DNA from: UBA6168 sp965222975
Lineage (GTDB): Bacteria > Bacteroidota > Bacteroidia > Chitinophagales > Saprospiraceae
Assembly (NCBI GenBank): GCA_965222975.1
Contig: CBDCVJ010000054.1
Span: forward strand, 306,391-370,390
Direction of reading: 5' to 3'
DNA: 64,000 nt
In this document: positions 9,447 through 17,177 of the stretch, piece by piece
How the letters are laid out: every line of letters begins with the position of its first letter
Position numbering within the stretch: position 1 is the first letter of the stretch
Program-made: the position numbers and the translations under genes
The notes under the pieces: generated by a model
What the model was told of the DNA's origin: nothing
Database searches by the model: none
The model's input: only the letters and a program-made list of their open reading frames with translations

Positions 9447-10397
9447 ATGCACAACAGCTTTATTTCCATAGTCGCAGTCATTGAAAGTGAGGAGCAAACA
9501 AAACTTTTGCCTACCTACCTGACTGGCTTGTACGGAGTTCTGCAAAATAATTTTACCGACTTTGAAATCATTCTGGTGAACAATAGTTTTCTCCGAGAAT
9601 TTTCAAATATTGCAATTTCACTTCCCTCAGCATTAAGACAAAACATTTATTTGCTCAACCTCTCTTCTCCTGTCAACCGCAACCACGCTATCGTAGCCGG
9701 CCTAGATCGGGCAAACGGGGATTATACCATCATTTTTGATCCATGTTTCTACAAAAAACCGGAAATAGTAAAGGCGCTTTATCAGAAAGCCGCAAAAGGA
9801 AATGATATCGTTTACCTCAGGGCAAAAAAGCGTCATTCAAAAAGAAGGTTCCGACTTGCCTATGCCATTTTTTATTGGATTTTAAAAAATTATTCCGACC
9901 TCCAGATAGATGACCGGGCCCATGACAGCCGCATCATTTCCCGAAGGGCGCTTAATTCCCTTTTGCGTCTGAGAGAGAACCTCCGTTACATGAAAGCCAT
10001 CTACTCAATAGTTGGCTATAATACCACCCACATCGAAGTGGAAGAACCAATTGAAGAAGATAACACTAAATTTTCAGAGAAATTTAGGACTTCCCTAATA
10101 GCTATAACATCTTTCACTACCTTTCTTCGCTCTTTGCTATTTTGGATTTTTCTGATCTCAATTTTGTTCATGGCGATTGTAATAGCAAATGCCGTCAAAG
10201 TCAAGATAACAAAAGTTGACTTTTTGGGTACTTACCATGAGGCTCTTCCAGGTTGGACTTTTCTAGTCGTACTGTCTTCCATTTTTTTTGCCATAACCTG
10301 CCTAATGCTTTATATTATGTCAATCTATTTATCCAATATTTATCAAGAAATTAAGCATAGGCCGATGTACATTATAGAAAGTGTTAAAAGATTTTGA
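9447..10397 (+). CDS. Family 2 glycosyltransferase with two C-terminal membrane helices
   Basis: The N-terminal ~210 residues follow the GT2 Rossmann-like pattern: VAVIESEEQTKLLPTYL, EIILVNNS, NHAIVAGLDRANGDYTIIFD. The last residues of that stretch correspond to the position of the metal-binding DxD. Here it reads DPCF rather than DDD or DAD. The C-terminal 90 residues contain two hydrophobic helices (about 225-250 and 270-300), as in DPM1/GtrB-like polyprenyl-phosphate transferases. The product would be a membrane-bound sugar transferase facing the cytoplasm. It begins ten bases after the TRAP gene and is probably cotranscribed with it, although no functional link is apparent. Confidence 0.82.
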   Translation: MHNSFISIVAVIESEEQTKLLPTYLTGLYGVLQNNFTDFEIILVNNSFLREFSNIAISLPSALRQNIYLLNLSSPVNRNHAIVAGLDRANGDYTIIFDPCFYKKPEIVKALYQKAAKGNDIVYLRAKKRHSKRRFRLAYAIFYWILKNYSDLQIDDRAHDSRIISRRALNSLLRLRENLRYMKAIYSIVGYNTTHIEVEEPIEEDNTKFSEKFRTSLIAITSFTTFLRSLLFWIFLISILFMAIVIANAVKVKITKVDFLGTYHEALPGWTFLVVLSSIFFAITCLMLYIMSIYLSNIYQEIKHRPMYIIESVKRF

Positions 10398-10485
10398 GAG
10401 AAACCCTATGAATTTTGGAATGTCAAGTATTGTCCTATTTGCTGAAAATCACTAATGTCTTCTGGAATAATTAGCATTGCTTTTT

Positions 10486-10493
10486 TATATTTG
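10486..10493 (+). promoter_or_regulatory. -7 element upstream of the 10.6 kb small gene
   Basis: TATATTTG is an exact TAnnTTTG match. A near match to the upstream element, TCTG, ends 21 bases before it. The transcript would have a leader of about 115 bases before the small protein gene. Confidence 0.5.
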
Positions 10494-10615
10494 TACATAT
10501 TTGTTCCAGTTTTTCGATAGCGCTATTAGAATTCTTTCCAAAATCATTCATCACTTTTCACTTACACTCACTGTTACTTCTTTTTCTTTATTCGTCAAAA
10601 CCCAAAGAATTGATT

Positions 10616-10987
10616 ATGGGATCTACTTCCAATAACCCGACCCTTTACCTAGGAGAAATTGAATTTTTGCCCAAAGACTCTCCTGTTGCTACTTTTGATT
10701 GTACTATTCCAGATGACGCTCTGGTATCAATCATTATTCAAGATGATATAGGCAGGGCACGTTACGAAGAAGAAATGAATTTGGAGAAAGGTGACCATAT
10801 CATAGAATTGAATCTATCCGATCTGTCCAATGGCAAATACAATGCGTGGATCGATGTAATGGGGAAAACATTCATCCGCAATATTCAGGTCGAATGCAAC
10901 CGTTCTAACTCCTTCAACTTGTTCAAAAAGTTTTCAAATATTTTTAAGAAAACTTATTTCGAAAATATTTTCTTCAAATTTAAATAG
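10616..10987 (+). CDS. Small protein resembling a free-standing T9SS-type sorting-domain fold
   Basis: This short protein (123 residues from the ATG; a TTG two codons earlier is possible) has no signal peptide and no family I can name. The middle reads VSIIIQDDIGRARYEEEMNL, then GDHIIELNLSDLSNGKYNAWI and GKTFIRNIQV. That order of strands and the LSDLSNGKY turn are typical of T9SS type A C-terminal domains (IYDxxGR... LDLSxLxxGxY). Here it stands alone and is followed by a basic, Phe-rich tail (FKKFSNIFKKTYFENIFFKFK). The resemblance is my reading by eye. The protein could also be an unrelated small beta-sandwich. Its own promoter lies upstream. Confidence 0.6.
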   Translation: MGSTSNNPTLYLGEIEFLPKDSPVATFDCTIPDDALVSIIIQDDIGRARYEEEMNLEKGDHIIELNLSDLSNGKYNAWIDVMGKTFIRNIQVECNRSNSFNLFKKFSNIFKKTYFENIFFKFK

Positions 10988-11135
10988 AGTGACCAACCCT
11001 TTCTAAAATGGCAGCGTCTTTGCACTATTCAATAGCAGAGGGAAAATTATCGCAAGGAGATTATTCATAGACTATTTGTCAATAATTCAAAATTTAATCT
11101 TCTCTTAACAATAATTCTCCATCTTTACGAAACAT

Positions 11136-11207
11136 ATGACAACCGTTTTCGGTTTTCTTATAAAAATTTTCGATTTCAAGTTTCATACAATTAGTGAGAG
11201 TAAATGA
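11136..11207 (+). CDS. Possible 23-residue small protein or small RNA
   Basis: An ATG opens a short frame (MTTVFGFLIKIFDFKFHTISES plus K) that ends five bases before a strong terminator. A weak -7-like CATCTTTA lies about 15 bases upstream of the ATG. The position suggests a short transcript that ends at this terminator, either coding for a small amphipathic peptide or acting as a small RNA. The evidence is positional only and the call is tentative. Confidence 0.25.
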   Translation: MTTVFGFLIKIFDFKFHTISESK

Positions 11208-11211
11208 CGCC

Positions 11212-11245
11212 GTGGCTGCCTTCTTTTGGGCAGCCACTTTTTTTT
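11212..11245 (+). terminator. Strong Rho-independent terminator
   Basis: A perfect 9-base stem (GTGGCTGCC / GGCAGCCAC) with an 8-base loop is followed by eight T residues. It lies more than 200 bases after the preceding annotated gene, so it may end a separate short transcript. Confidence 0.88.
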
Positions 11246-11320
11246 GATCATAATATAGCTGTCACTGAACACTTAGCCTCACTTTTCTTCTTTTTCAATC
11301 AGCTTCCATAAATTTACCCT

Positions 11321-11785
11321 GTGAAAAAAACCATTTTACAATATGGGTTCCTCCTGGCTGCCCTGACCGGGCTATTGAAATTCATTGAATACAGGTATTG
11401 GGTAAAGGATCTAACTGTAGAGATTTATATTGGAGCGATTGCAATGTTCTTTACAGCTCTGGGTATCTGGGTAGGTTTAAAATTGACGAAGGGGAAGCCT
11501 ATTTTAACAGCAAAGGTTGATGACAAGAAATCAGAAAAAAAAGAACAGAACATTGAGCTTCTTCTTGAACAATACAATATTAGCAAACGGGAACACGAAG
11601 TCCTTATCCTTATCGCCAAGGGCCTTTCCAATAAAGAAATTGCAAATACACTCTTCCTTTCCACTAATACAATAAAAACTCATTCCTCCAACTTATTCGC
11701 AAAACTAGATGTGAAGCGCAGGACACAAGCCGTGCAAAAAGCAACGGAATTAGGTCTACTCAATGCCAACGCCCTTTCCGATTGA
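11321..11785 (+). CDS. Membrane-anchored LuxR-type transcriptional regulator
   Basis: This 154-residue protein (GTG start) has two predicted membrane helices at about residues 7-22 and 35-55, a short charged linker (KKSEKKEQ), and a C-terminal LuxR-family helix-turn-helix. The HTH covers SKREHEVLILIAKGLSNKEIA and LFLSTNTIKTHSSNLFAKLDV. It lacks a receiver or ligand-binding domain, so any signal would be sensed through the membrane part or through partners. The architecture recurs in Bacteroidota as a small membrane-bound regulator. Downstream genes encode membrane proteins of unknown role and could be targets, but nothing in the sequence shows this. Confidence 0.85.
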   Translation: MKKTILQYGFLLAALTGLLKFIEYRYWVKDLTVEIYIGAIAMFFTALGIWVGLKLTKGKPILTAKVDDKKSEKKEQNIELLLEQYNISKREHEVLILIAKGLSNKEIANTLFLSTNTIKTHSSNLFAKLDVKRRTQAVQKATELGLLNANALSD

Positions 11786-12033
11786 TTGACAACTAATTAA
11801 GTTAATCACACTTTTGGGTGAAAATTCCAGAAATAGGCAAATTGGTACTTTTAGGTGAAAGTATTGCTGTTAATTTTCTATTGATTTGCAGCATTGTTTC
11901 ATTAATATAATATGGTTCATGGCAATGCGGGGGAATTGAAGAATTAGAAAATGACAACTTTGCAAAACGTTGAATAATTCACTCCTATTTCTCACATTAA
12001 GTCAAACTAAGGTTATTACAAACCAACTTAGGA

Positions 12034-12459
12034 ATGAATCCAATCATCAAAAACATCCTAGCAGTTGTCTTCGGTTTCATCGTTGGCAATATGGTTAACT
12101 TCGCCCTTATAAATGTTGGCCCAATGATCATCCCACCACCCGAAGGAGGGGACGTTACATCCATAGAGGGCTTGAAAGAAACCATCCATTTGTTTAAGCC
12201 ACAACACTTTATTTTTCCATTTTTAGCCCATGCTCTTGGGACTTTGGTCGCCGCCTTTATAGCGGCAAAAATGGCTGCGAATCATAAAATGAAATTTGCG
12301 TTGGGCATTGGAGCCTTGTTTTTGATTGCTGGCATCATCAATACAATAATGATTCCCTCCCCTACTTGGTTTGCCGTTTTGGATGTGGTGGGCGCTTACC
12401 TTCCAATGGGTTGGCTTGGGGGGAAATGGGCTTTGAACAAAGTTGTACCCACAGATTAA
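12034..12459 (+). CDS. Small integral membrane protein of unknown function
   Basis: The protein (141 aa) has about four hydrophobic segments: near residues 7-27, 62-80, 88-107 and 113-130. The first loop holds a Pro/Gly-rich PPPEGGD stretch. I recognise it only as a conserved type of hypothetical inner-membrane protein. It lies in the same orientation as a DUF4199 gene and a VOC gene downstream, with spacers of about 50-110 bases, so a loose operon is possible. Confidence 0.7.
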   Translation: MNPIIKNILAVVFGFIVGNMVNFALINVGPMIIPPPEGGDVTSIEGLKETIHLFKPQHFIFPFLAHALGTLVAAFIAAKMAANHKMKFALGIGALFLIAGIINTIMIPSPTWFAVLDVVGAYLPMGWLGGKWALNKVVPTD

Positions 12460-12569
12460 AAAAGGAATAGGTCAATACAACGGATAGTTTGTTTAAATTT
12501 TCCAGTAACAAATCAGATATGCTACCTTTCGCATGACTTATTCGTTACCTTGATTAATTTTTCGAAACC

Positions 12570-13100
12570 ATGACAAAACATATTTTAACATTTGGTACGA
12601 TCGGGGGCATTATTGTCCTGATAATGATGTATGGTTCGCAATCTTTGTGTGTTGGGGAAGATGGGCAATTTGACTACGGGTTAGCAGAGACTTTAGGGTA
12701 CATTTCCATCATCGTTTCTCTGTCCATGATATTTTTTGGCATAAAATCTTACAGGGATAACCACCTTTCAGGCCTAATATCATTTAAAGATTCTTTCAAA
12801 ATTGGCATTCTCATCACACTCGTCGCATCCGCTTTTTATGTACTCGGATGGATGATTTATTATAGCACATCTGACAACGCATCCCAATTTCTGGAGCAAT
12901 ACATGGATTACACCATTTCACATATGGAGTCCGAGGGTTCGCCCCAAGCTGACATTGATGAATTCAAAAAAAAATCAATTGAGCAGGCTAAAATGTATGA
13001 AAATCCACTGGTCAGAGCAGGCTCAACGCTCATGGAAATTTTCCCTGTCGGATTGATTATTACATTGGTGAGTTCTTTAATATTGAAAAAAAGTGATTAG
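12570..13100 (+). CDS. DUF4199 family membrane protein
   Basis: The 176-residue product has four hydrophobic helices in the pattern of DUF4199: MTKHILTFGTIGGIIVLIMM, a second at about 45-62, a third at about 75-100, and a C-terminal LIITLVSSLIL. The FGIKSYRDNHLSGLISFKDSFKIGI segment between helices two and three is characteristic. No biochemical role is established for the family. Its stop codon lies inside a short GTGATTAG motif that recurs at other gene ends in this window. Confidence 0.82.
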   Translation: MTKHILTFGTIGGIIVLIMMYGSQSLCVGEDGQFDYGLAETLGYISIIVSLSMIFFGIKSYRDNHLSGLISFKDSFKIGILITLVASAFYVLGWMIYYSTSDNASQFLEQYMDYTISHMESEGSPQADIDEFKKKSIEQAKMYENPLVRAGSTLMEIFPVGLIITLVSSLILKKSD

Positions 13101-13151
13101 TCGGTTGGTGATCAATTAATTACAAATCAACTAATCACTAATCAACAAAAC

Positions 13152-13538
13152 ATGAAACGAGTAATCGGCCTTGGCGGCATCTTCTTCAAATGCAAAGACC
13201 GGGAAACGGTCAAAAATTGGTACGAAAAACATTTAGGTATACCTGTAGAGCCTTGGGGAGCTGTATTCCCCTGGCGTCGGCATGATAAGCCAGAGGAGGA
13301 AACTTATTCCGCTTGGAGCCCCTTCAAAGGGGATACGGAATACTTTCAACCCAGCGAACATGATTATATGATCAATTACCAAGTGGAAGACTTATTCGCA
13401 CTCTTGGAGGTTTTGAAAAAAGAAGGGGTGACCGTTTTGGAAAAAACGGAAGAATCAGAATTTGGAAAGTTTGGTTGGGTCGTAGATCCAGAAGGGCGGA
13501 AAATTGAATTGTGGGAGCCTCCACAAAAAGAATCCTAA
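13152..13538 (+). CDS. VOC (glyoxalase/bleomycin-resistance) superfamily protein
   Basis: The 128-residue single-domain protein shows the vicinal-oxygen-chelate betaalphabetabetabeta pattern. It opens with IGLGGIFFKCKDRETVKNWY and closes with FGWVVDPEGRKIELWEPP, where the Glu of IELWEP is the usual metal ligand. The first metal-ligand position is not a clear His. Members are small metalloenzymes or binding proteins of varied substrate. It is probably cytoplasmic, and nothing around it indicates a substrate. Confidence 0.85.
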   Translation: MKRVIGLGGIFFKCKDRETVKNWYEKHLGIPVEPWGAVFPWRRHDKPEEETYSAWSPFKGDTEYFQPSEHDYMINYQVEDLFALLEVLKKEGVTVLEKTEESEFGKFGWVVDPEGRKIELWEPPQKES

Positions 13539-13614
13539 TCTATTATTGATTTCTGCTGCAAAAGAAATATCGGCTTTTCCTTATTTCACCAAATAAAAAT
13601 AGGTAATAGGTGAT

Positions 13615-13735
13615 TTCATTTGGTCAAAAGATTTACTAAAATTTTCAAAATTTAGCAAATCGGTCATTGCTCCCTGTTTTGCCAAATCTCGAAGATTTAG
13701 TAAAACTCGTTCTTAAAAATTTGTGACCAAATGAA
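13615..13735. repeat. Imperfect palindromic element (121 bp)
   Basis: The ends are a perfect 12-base inverted repeat (TTCATTTGGTCA / TGACCAAATGAA). Inside them, TTTACTAAAATTTTC on the left matches the reverse complement of GAAGATTTAGTAAA on the right. The right arm has an extra segment of about 13 bases. The two arms therefore pair over most of their length, like a small foldback or MITE-like element. It lies between the VOC gene and two hairpins upstream of the tetR-like gene. Confidence 0.6.
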
Positions 13736-13760
13736 TTCATTTAGCCCAAAAAACTATATA

Positions 13761-13802
13761 ATTGAGACATTTCCTGCTATCAAGGGAATGGCTCAATTTT
13801 TT
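13761..13802 (+). terminator. Terminator-like hairpin with T tract
   Basis: ATTGAG pairs with CTCAAT and, after one mismatch, CATTTCC pairs with GGGAATG (one G-T pair) around a 9-base loop. Six T residues follow. It is the likely end of the transcript of the VOC gene. Confidence 0.7.
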
Positions 13803-13815
13803 ATTAAAAAAACTT

Positions 13816-13855
13816 CAGGAAACTCTAAACATTTTTAAAGTTTCCTGCGTTTTTA
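13816..13855 (+). terminator. Second hairpin in tandem, before tetR-like gene
   Basis: A perfect 9-base stem (CAGGAAACT / AGTTTCCTG) has a 14-base loop and is followed by CGTTTTTAG. It could be a backup terminator or a leader structure of the efflux operon. Confidence 0.5.
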
Positions 13856-13951
13856 GCAAAATTTTGATCCTAAATAAAACCGCAACCCATTCTCAGACTT
13901 CCACTTACCTATTTGATTTACCCAGGCAATTTTTTTAAAAACCAAATTGTG

Positions 13952-14560
13952 GTGACCTTAAGAAATAATACACGAGAAATACTGGACAAAGCTGAAAAGC
14001 TTTTTTTAACCCTAGGCATCAAGAGCGTTTCCATGGATGATATAAGCCGTGAAATGGGGATGTCAAAAAAGACATTGTATCAATATTTCCAAAATAAAGA
14101 TGCTTTAGTGCGGGAAGTCATTGAGTCCCATGTAGAGCGGGAACAGGAGGAAATAAGACAGATAAAACTCAATTCGAAAGATGCCTTGTACGAGTTGAAA
14201 AAAATAGGCTCAATGGTGATCAGGAATATCGAGGATGTTCCACCAAGCACATTACACGACCTGCAAAAATATTACCGCCAGTCGTTTGATATTTTAATGA
14301 AAGAACAAAACGAATTTGTTTACCAATGTTTCATCGAAAATATAAAAAGGGGGGTAGAAGAAGGATTGTACAGGCCTGATCTGAACCCTGAGATTGTGGC
14401 CCGTATTTATTCCACATCCAGTTTTTTTGTCGTTGATGCACTTTCTGACCCAAAGTTTAAATTTACCCGAAAGCAACTGATCGAAGAATTGTACAATTAT
14501 CATGTCAGGGGAATTGCCACTTCAAAAGGTGTGAAACTATGGGAAAAGTACATGGCTTAA
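13952..14560 (+). CDS. TetR-family transcriptional regulator of the efflux operon
   Basis: I chose the GTG start because it gives MTLRNNTREILDKAEKLF, the usual length before a TetR helix-turn-helix; an upstream TTG adds 13 unlikely residues. The HTH reads SVSMDDISREMGMSKKTLYQYFQNKDALV (residues about 23-51). The C-terminal two thirds are an all-helical ligand-binding and dimer domain with no recognisable ligand. The gene stands 35 bases upstream of tolC-, mfp- and rnd-like genes in the same direction. Local repression of that pump, relieved by a pump substrate, is the likely arrangement. Confidence 0.9.
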   Translation: MTLRNNTREILDKAEKLFLTLGIKSVSMDDISREMGMSKKTLYQYFQNKDALVREVIESHVEREQEEIRQIKLNSKDALYELKKIGSMVIRNIEDVPPSTLHDLQKYYRQSFDILMKEQNEFVYQCFIENIKRGVEEGLYRPDLNPEIVARIYSTSSFFVVDALSDPKFKFTRKQLIEELYNYHVRGIATSKGVKLWEKYMA

Positions 14561-14595
14561 TAAGCCGATAAAACCAACGCAGCCCGACTTTTATT

Positions 14596-15948
14596 ATGAG
14601 AAAAGAAATATTAAATATCCTTTTTAGCCTTTCATTTATTTTGGTTTGGCTATTATCAGCTTCTGCACAAACTGCACTTGATTTAAGGTCAGCCCTGCGC
14701 TATACCGTAGACAACCATTCTAAAGTTCAACAAGCTATTTTGGATATCGAAGGCGGCGAGCAAACCCTCCGTGAATCAATCAGCACTGGCCTTCCACAAA
14801 TAAGTGCTACATCTACCATTATCAATAACCTCGCTTTACGCACCAGCTTGATTCCAGCAGAATTTTTGGGCGGGCAACCAGGTGAATTTGCCCAATTGCA
14901 ATTTGGCACTAATTGGAATGCCAACGCCGGAGTTGAATTAAATCAAATGATTTTCAATAAGCAATGGCTGTTGGCTTTGGAGGCGACTAAAAAGTTAAAA
15001 GACTTTTATACTGTCAATTTGGAATTGAGCAAAGAGGAAGTCGTTTATGAAACCGCCAAGTTATATTATCAAATCCAACTTACCCATTCTCAGAAAGGTA
15101 TTTTAGAAGCCAACCTCAATCAGATAAAAGGCTTATTGGTTGTAACAGAAAAACAATTTCAAAATGGTTTTGCAAAAAAAATAGACGTGGATCAGCTTCG
15201 AGTGAAAGAGTCCAATCTCAACATCCAACTGTCAAACCTTGATTTGCAAACAGAGCAAATGGAACAGGCACTCAAGTTTGCCATGCAAATGCCTTTGAAA
15301 ACTAAAATTATTTTGACAGATACTATTTCCGAAAGTGAATTAACCAACACTAATCAGGGTCTGCTTCAACCGACCTACAGCAATCGTCCCGCGTTGGAAG
15401 TCCTATCTGTTCAGGAAGAATTGTATGACCTTGATGTAAGGCGGTGGAAATCAGGATATTTCCCCACGGTCAATTTATTTGCGAGTTACACCTATGAGTG
15501 GCAAGCCAACAACTTTAGTGATTTCACCAATGGCCAAAAATGGACGGATTTCTCTCAGATGGGTCTCTATTTTAATTTCCCCATATTCGATGGCATGTTC
15601 AAAGATAGCAAAATGGAAATGGCCACATTAAATAAAATGAAAGCCAGAAAAGATCATGAGCGAACCTTGTTGGGATACCAGCTTCAATATCTCTCAGCCC
15701 TCAACTCATTGCGGTTGAATAAAAACAATTTAGCTGCCGTTATTGAAACCAGAAAAATGGCAGAAGCGGTTTATGACGTAACGCAAAAAAGGTACAAGGA
15801 AGGCATCGCACCAATTACTGAATTACTTAATACTGAGGCAGCTATGCGGGAAGCACAAAGTAACTATATAACCACTTTGGGGCAGCTCAAATTGGCCGAA
15901 ATTGATTTGCTGTATGCGAACGGGAAATTGATTGATTTAATAGAATAG
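14596..15948 (+). CDS. TolC-family outer-membrane efflux protein
   Basis: A Sec signal ends at about residue 25 (LLSASAQ). The mature protein (about 425 aa) shows the twofold TolC repeat: ALRYTVDNHSKVQQAILDIEGGEQTLRESISTG... in the first half and YKEGIAPITELLNTEAAMREAQSNYITTLGQLKLAEIDLLYANG in the second. It should form the trimeric outer-membrane channel of the tripartite pump encoded with the next two genes. The length is normal for the family. Confidence 0.92.
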   Translation: MRKEILNILFSLSFILVWLLSASAQTALDLRSALRYTVDNHSKVQQAILDIEGGEQTLRESISTGLPQISATSTIINNLALRTSLIPAEFLGGQPGEFAQLQFGTNWNANAGVELNQMIFNKQWLLALEATKKLKDFYTVNLELSKEEVVYETAKLYYQIQLTHSQKGILEANLNQIKGLLVVTEKQFQNGFAKKIDVDQLRVKESNLNIQLSNLDLQTEQMEQALKFAMQMPLKTKIILTDTISESELTNTNQGLLQPTYSNRPALEVLSVQEELYDLDVRRWKSGYFPTVNLFASYTYEWQANNFSDFTNGQKWTDFSQMGLYFNFPIFDGMFKDSKMEMATLNKMKARKDHERTLLGYQLQYLSALNSLRLNKNNLAAVIETRKMAEAVYDVTQKRYKEGIAPITELLNTEAAMREAQSNYITTLGQLKLAEIDLLYANGKLIDLIE

Positions 15949-15990
15949 AATCAAGTGCCCCGTAAACTTAAACCCAAAAGGAAGTTTTCA

Positions 15991-17067
15991 ATGAAAAAAA
16001 TTATCAGATATATCCTTCTATTTGGCCTAATTGCCGTGCTTGGTTTTGCCGGATTCAAACAGTTGGAAACCAACAAAATGAAAATTGAGGCCGACGCTAA
16101 GTTGTCGGAAGAGCGAAATGATGTAATACCTGTTATCACACAAAAGGTTGGTAGAGCAACGCTGGATGGAGATTTCGAAGTGGTGGGAACTTTCGCCCCA
16201 TATAAACAAGTAGTCGTAATGAGTGAGACTGCGGGTAAAGCGAGAAAAGTGAATTTTGAAAACGGTACTTATGTAAAAGAAGGCGCTACCCTATTAGCCA
16301 TCGATAACGACCTGCTGCGAATCCAATTGATCTCTGCCAAAACAAATATGGCAAAAGCAGAAAACGACTTAAAACGCCTGAACAACCTGCTGGGAGAAGG
16401 TGGCGTCACACTACAACAAGTAGAAGAAGCCGAACTGGGAATCGACAATCTTGAAGCTCAGATCAAGTCTTTAGAAAAACAAATTTCGATGACTTTTGTA
16501 AGAGCCCCGATCAGCGGTATGGTTTCCAATAAAATGATTGAGAAAGGTTCTCTTGTTGCACCTGCCATGCAGATCGCTACCATTACTAATATCAGCAGAT
16601 TAAAAATGCAGGTATATCTGACCGAAGAGCAGGTTGTACATCTAAAAACGGGTCACTTGACAACCCTACATTCTGATTTATTTCCAGATGAAAAATTAAT
16701 CGGAAAAATCAGTTTCATTGATGTAAATGCCGGAATCGGAAAAAGATACCTGGTCGAAATAGAATTGCCAAACCCAGAAAATAAATTAAAAGCGGGAATG
16801 ACAGGCACCGTATATTTTGAAGGCGAGTCGGCAAGTGAGGTGTTGGCTGTACCAAGGGAAAGCATTGTCGGAAATTTGCAAGCAGCAAAAATATATGTGG
16901 TTGAAAATAATGTAGCAGTATTAAAAAGCATTAAAGCCGGAGCCATATTCGGAAATAACGTTCAGGTCAAAACTGGCCTACAAGAAGGGGAAACCATTGT
17001 CGTCTCTGGTCAAATCAATCTGGAAGATGGTATGACTATTTCAAAAGGCGATGACATAACCCAGTGA
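15991..17067 (+). CDS. RND efflux periplasmic adaptor (membrane fusion protein)
   Basis: The chosen ATG gives a signal-anchor helix MKKIIRYILLFGLIAVLGFAG; a GTG 12 codons earlier only adds basic residues. The order of elements is typical of HlyD/AcrA-type adaptors: a lipoyl half-motif (VVMSETAGKARKVNFENGTYVKEG), a coiled-coil hairpin (AKTNMAKAENDLKRLNNLL ... IDNLEAQIKSLEKQI), the second lipoyl half (TFVRAPISGMVSNKMIEKG), and beta-barrel and membrane-proximal domains (LKAGMTGTVYFEG, VKTGLQEGETIVVSGQ). It links the inner-membrane pump to TolC. Its TGA stop lies within a tandem GTGATTA motif. Confidence 0.92.
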   Translation: MKKIIRYILLFGLIAVLGFAGFKQLETNKMKIEADAKLSEERNDVIPVITQKVGRATLDGDFEVVGTFAPYKQVVVMSETAGKARKVNFENGTYVKEGATLLAIDNDLLRIQLISAKTNMAKAENDLKRLNNLLGEGGVTLQQVEEAELGIDNLEAQIKSLEKQISMTFVRAPISGMVSNKMIEKGSLVAPAMQIATITNISRLKMQVYLTEEQVVHLKTGHLTTLHSDLFPDEKLIGKISFIDVNAGIGKRYLVEIELPNPENKLKAGMTGTVYFEGESASEVLAVPRESIVGNLQAAKIYVVENNVAVLKSIKAGAIFGNNVQVKTGLQEGETIVVSGQINLEDGMTISKGDDITQ

Positions 17068-17177
17068 TTAGTGATTAGGAACGAAGTAAACGCCTTGCTA
17101 ATCAGAAAAAATCATCATAAATATAATCCTATGAACGCCAGCTTGCATTCACACTCATTTTTACTTTTTCCTTAAAA

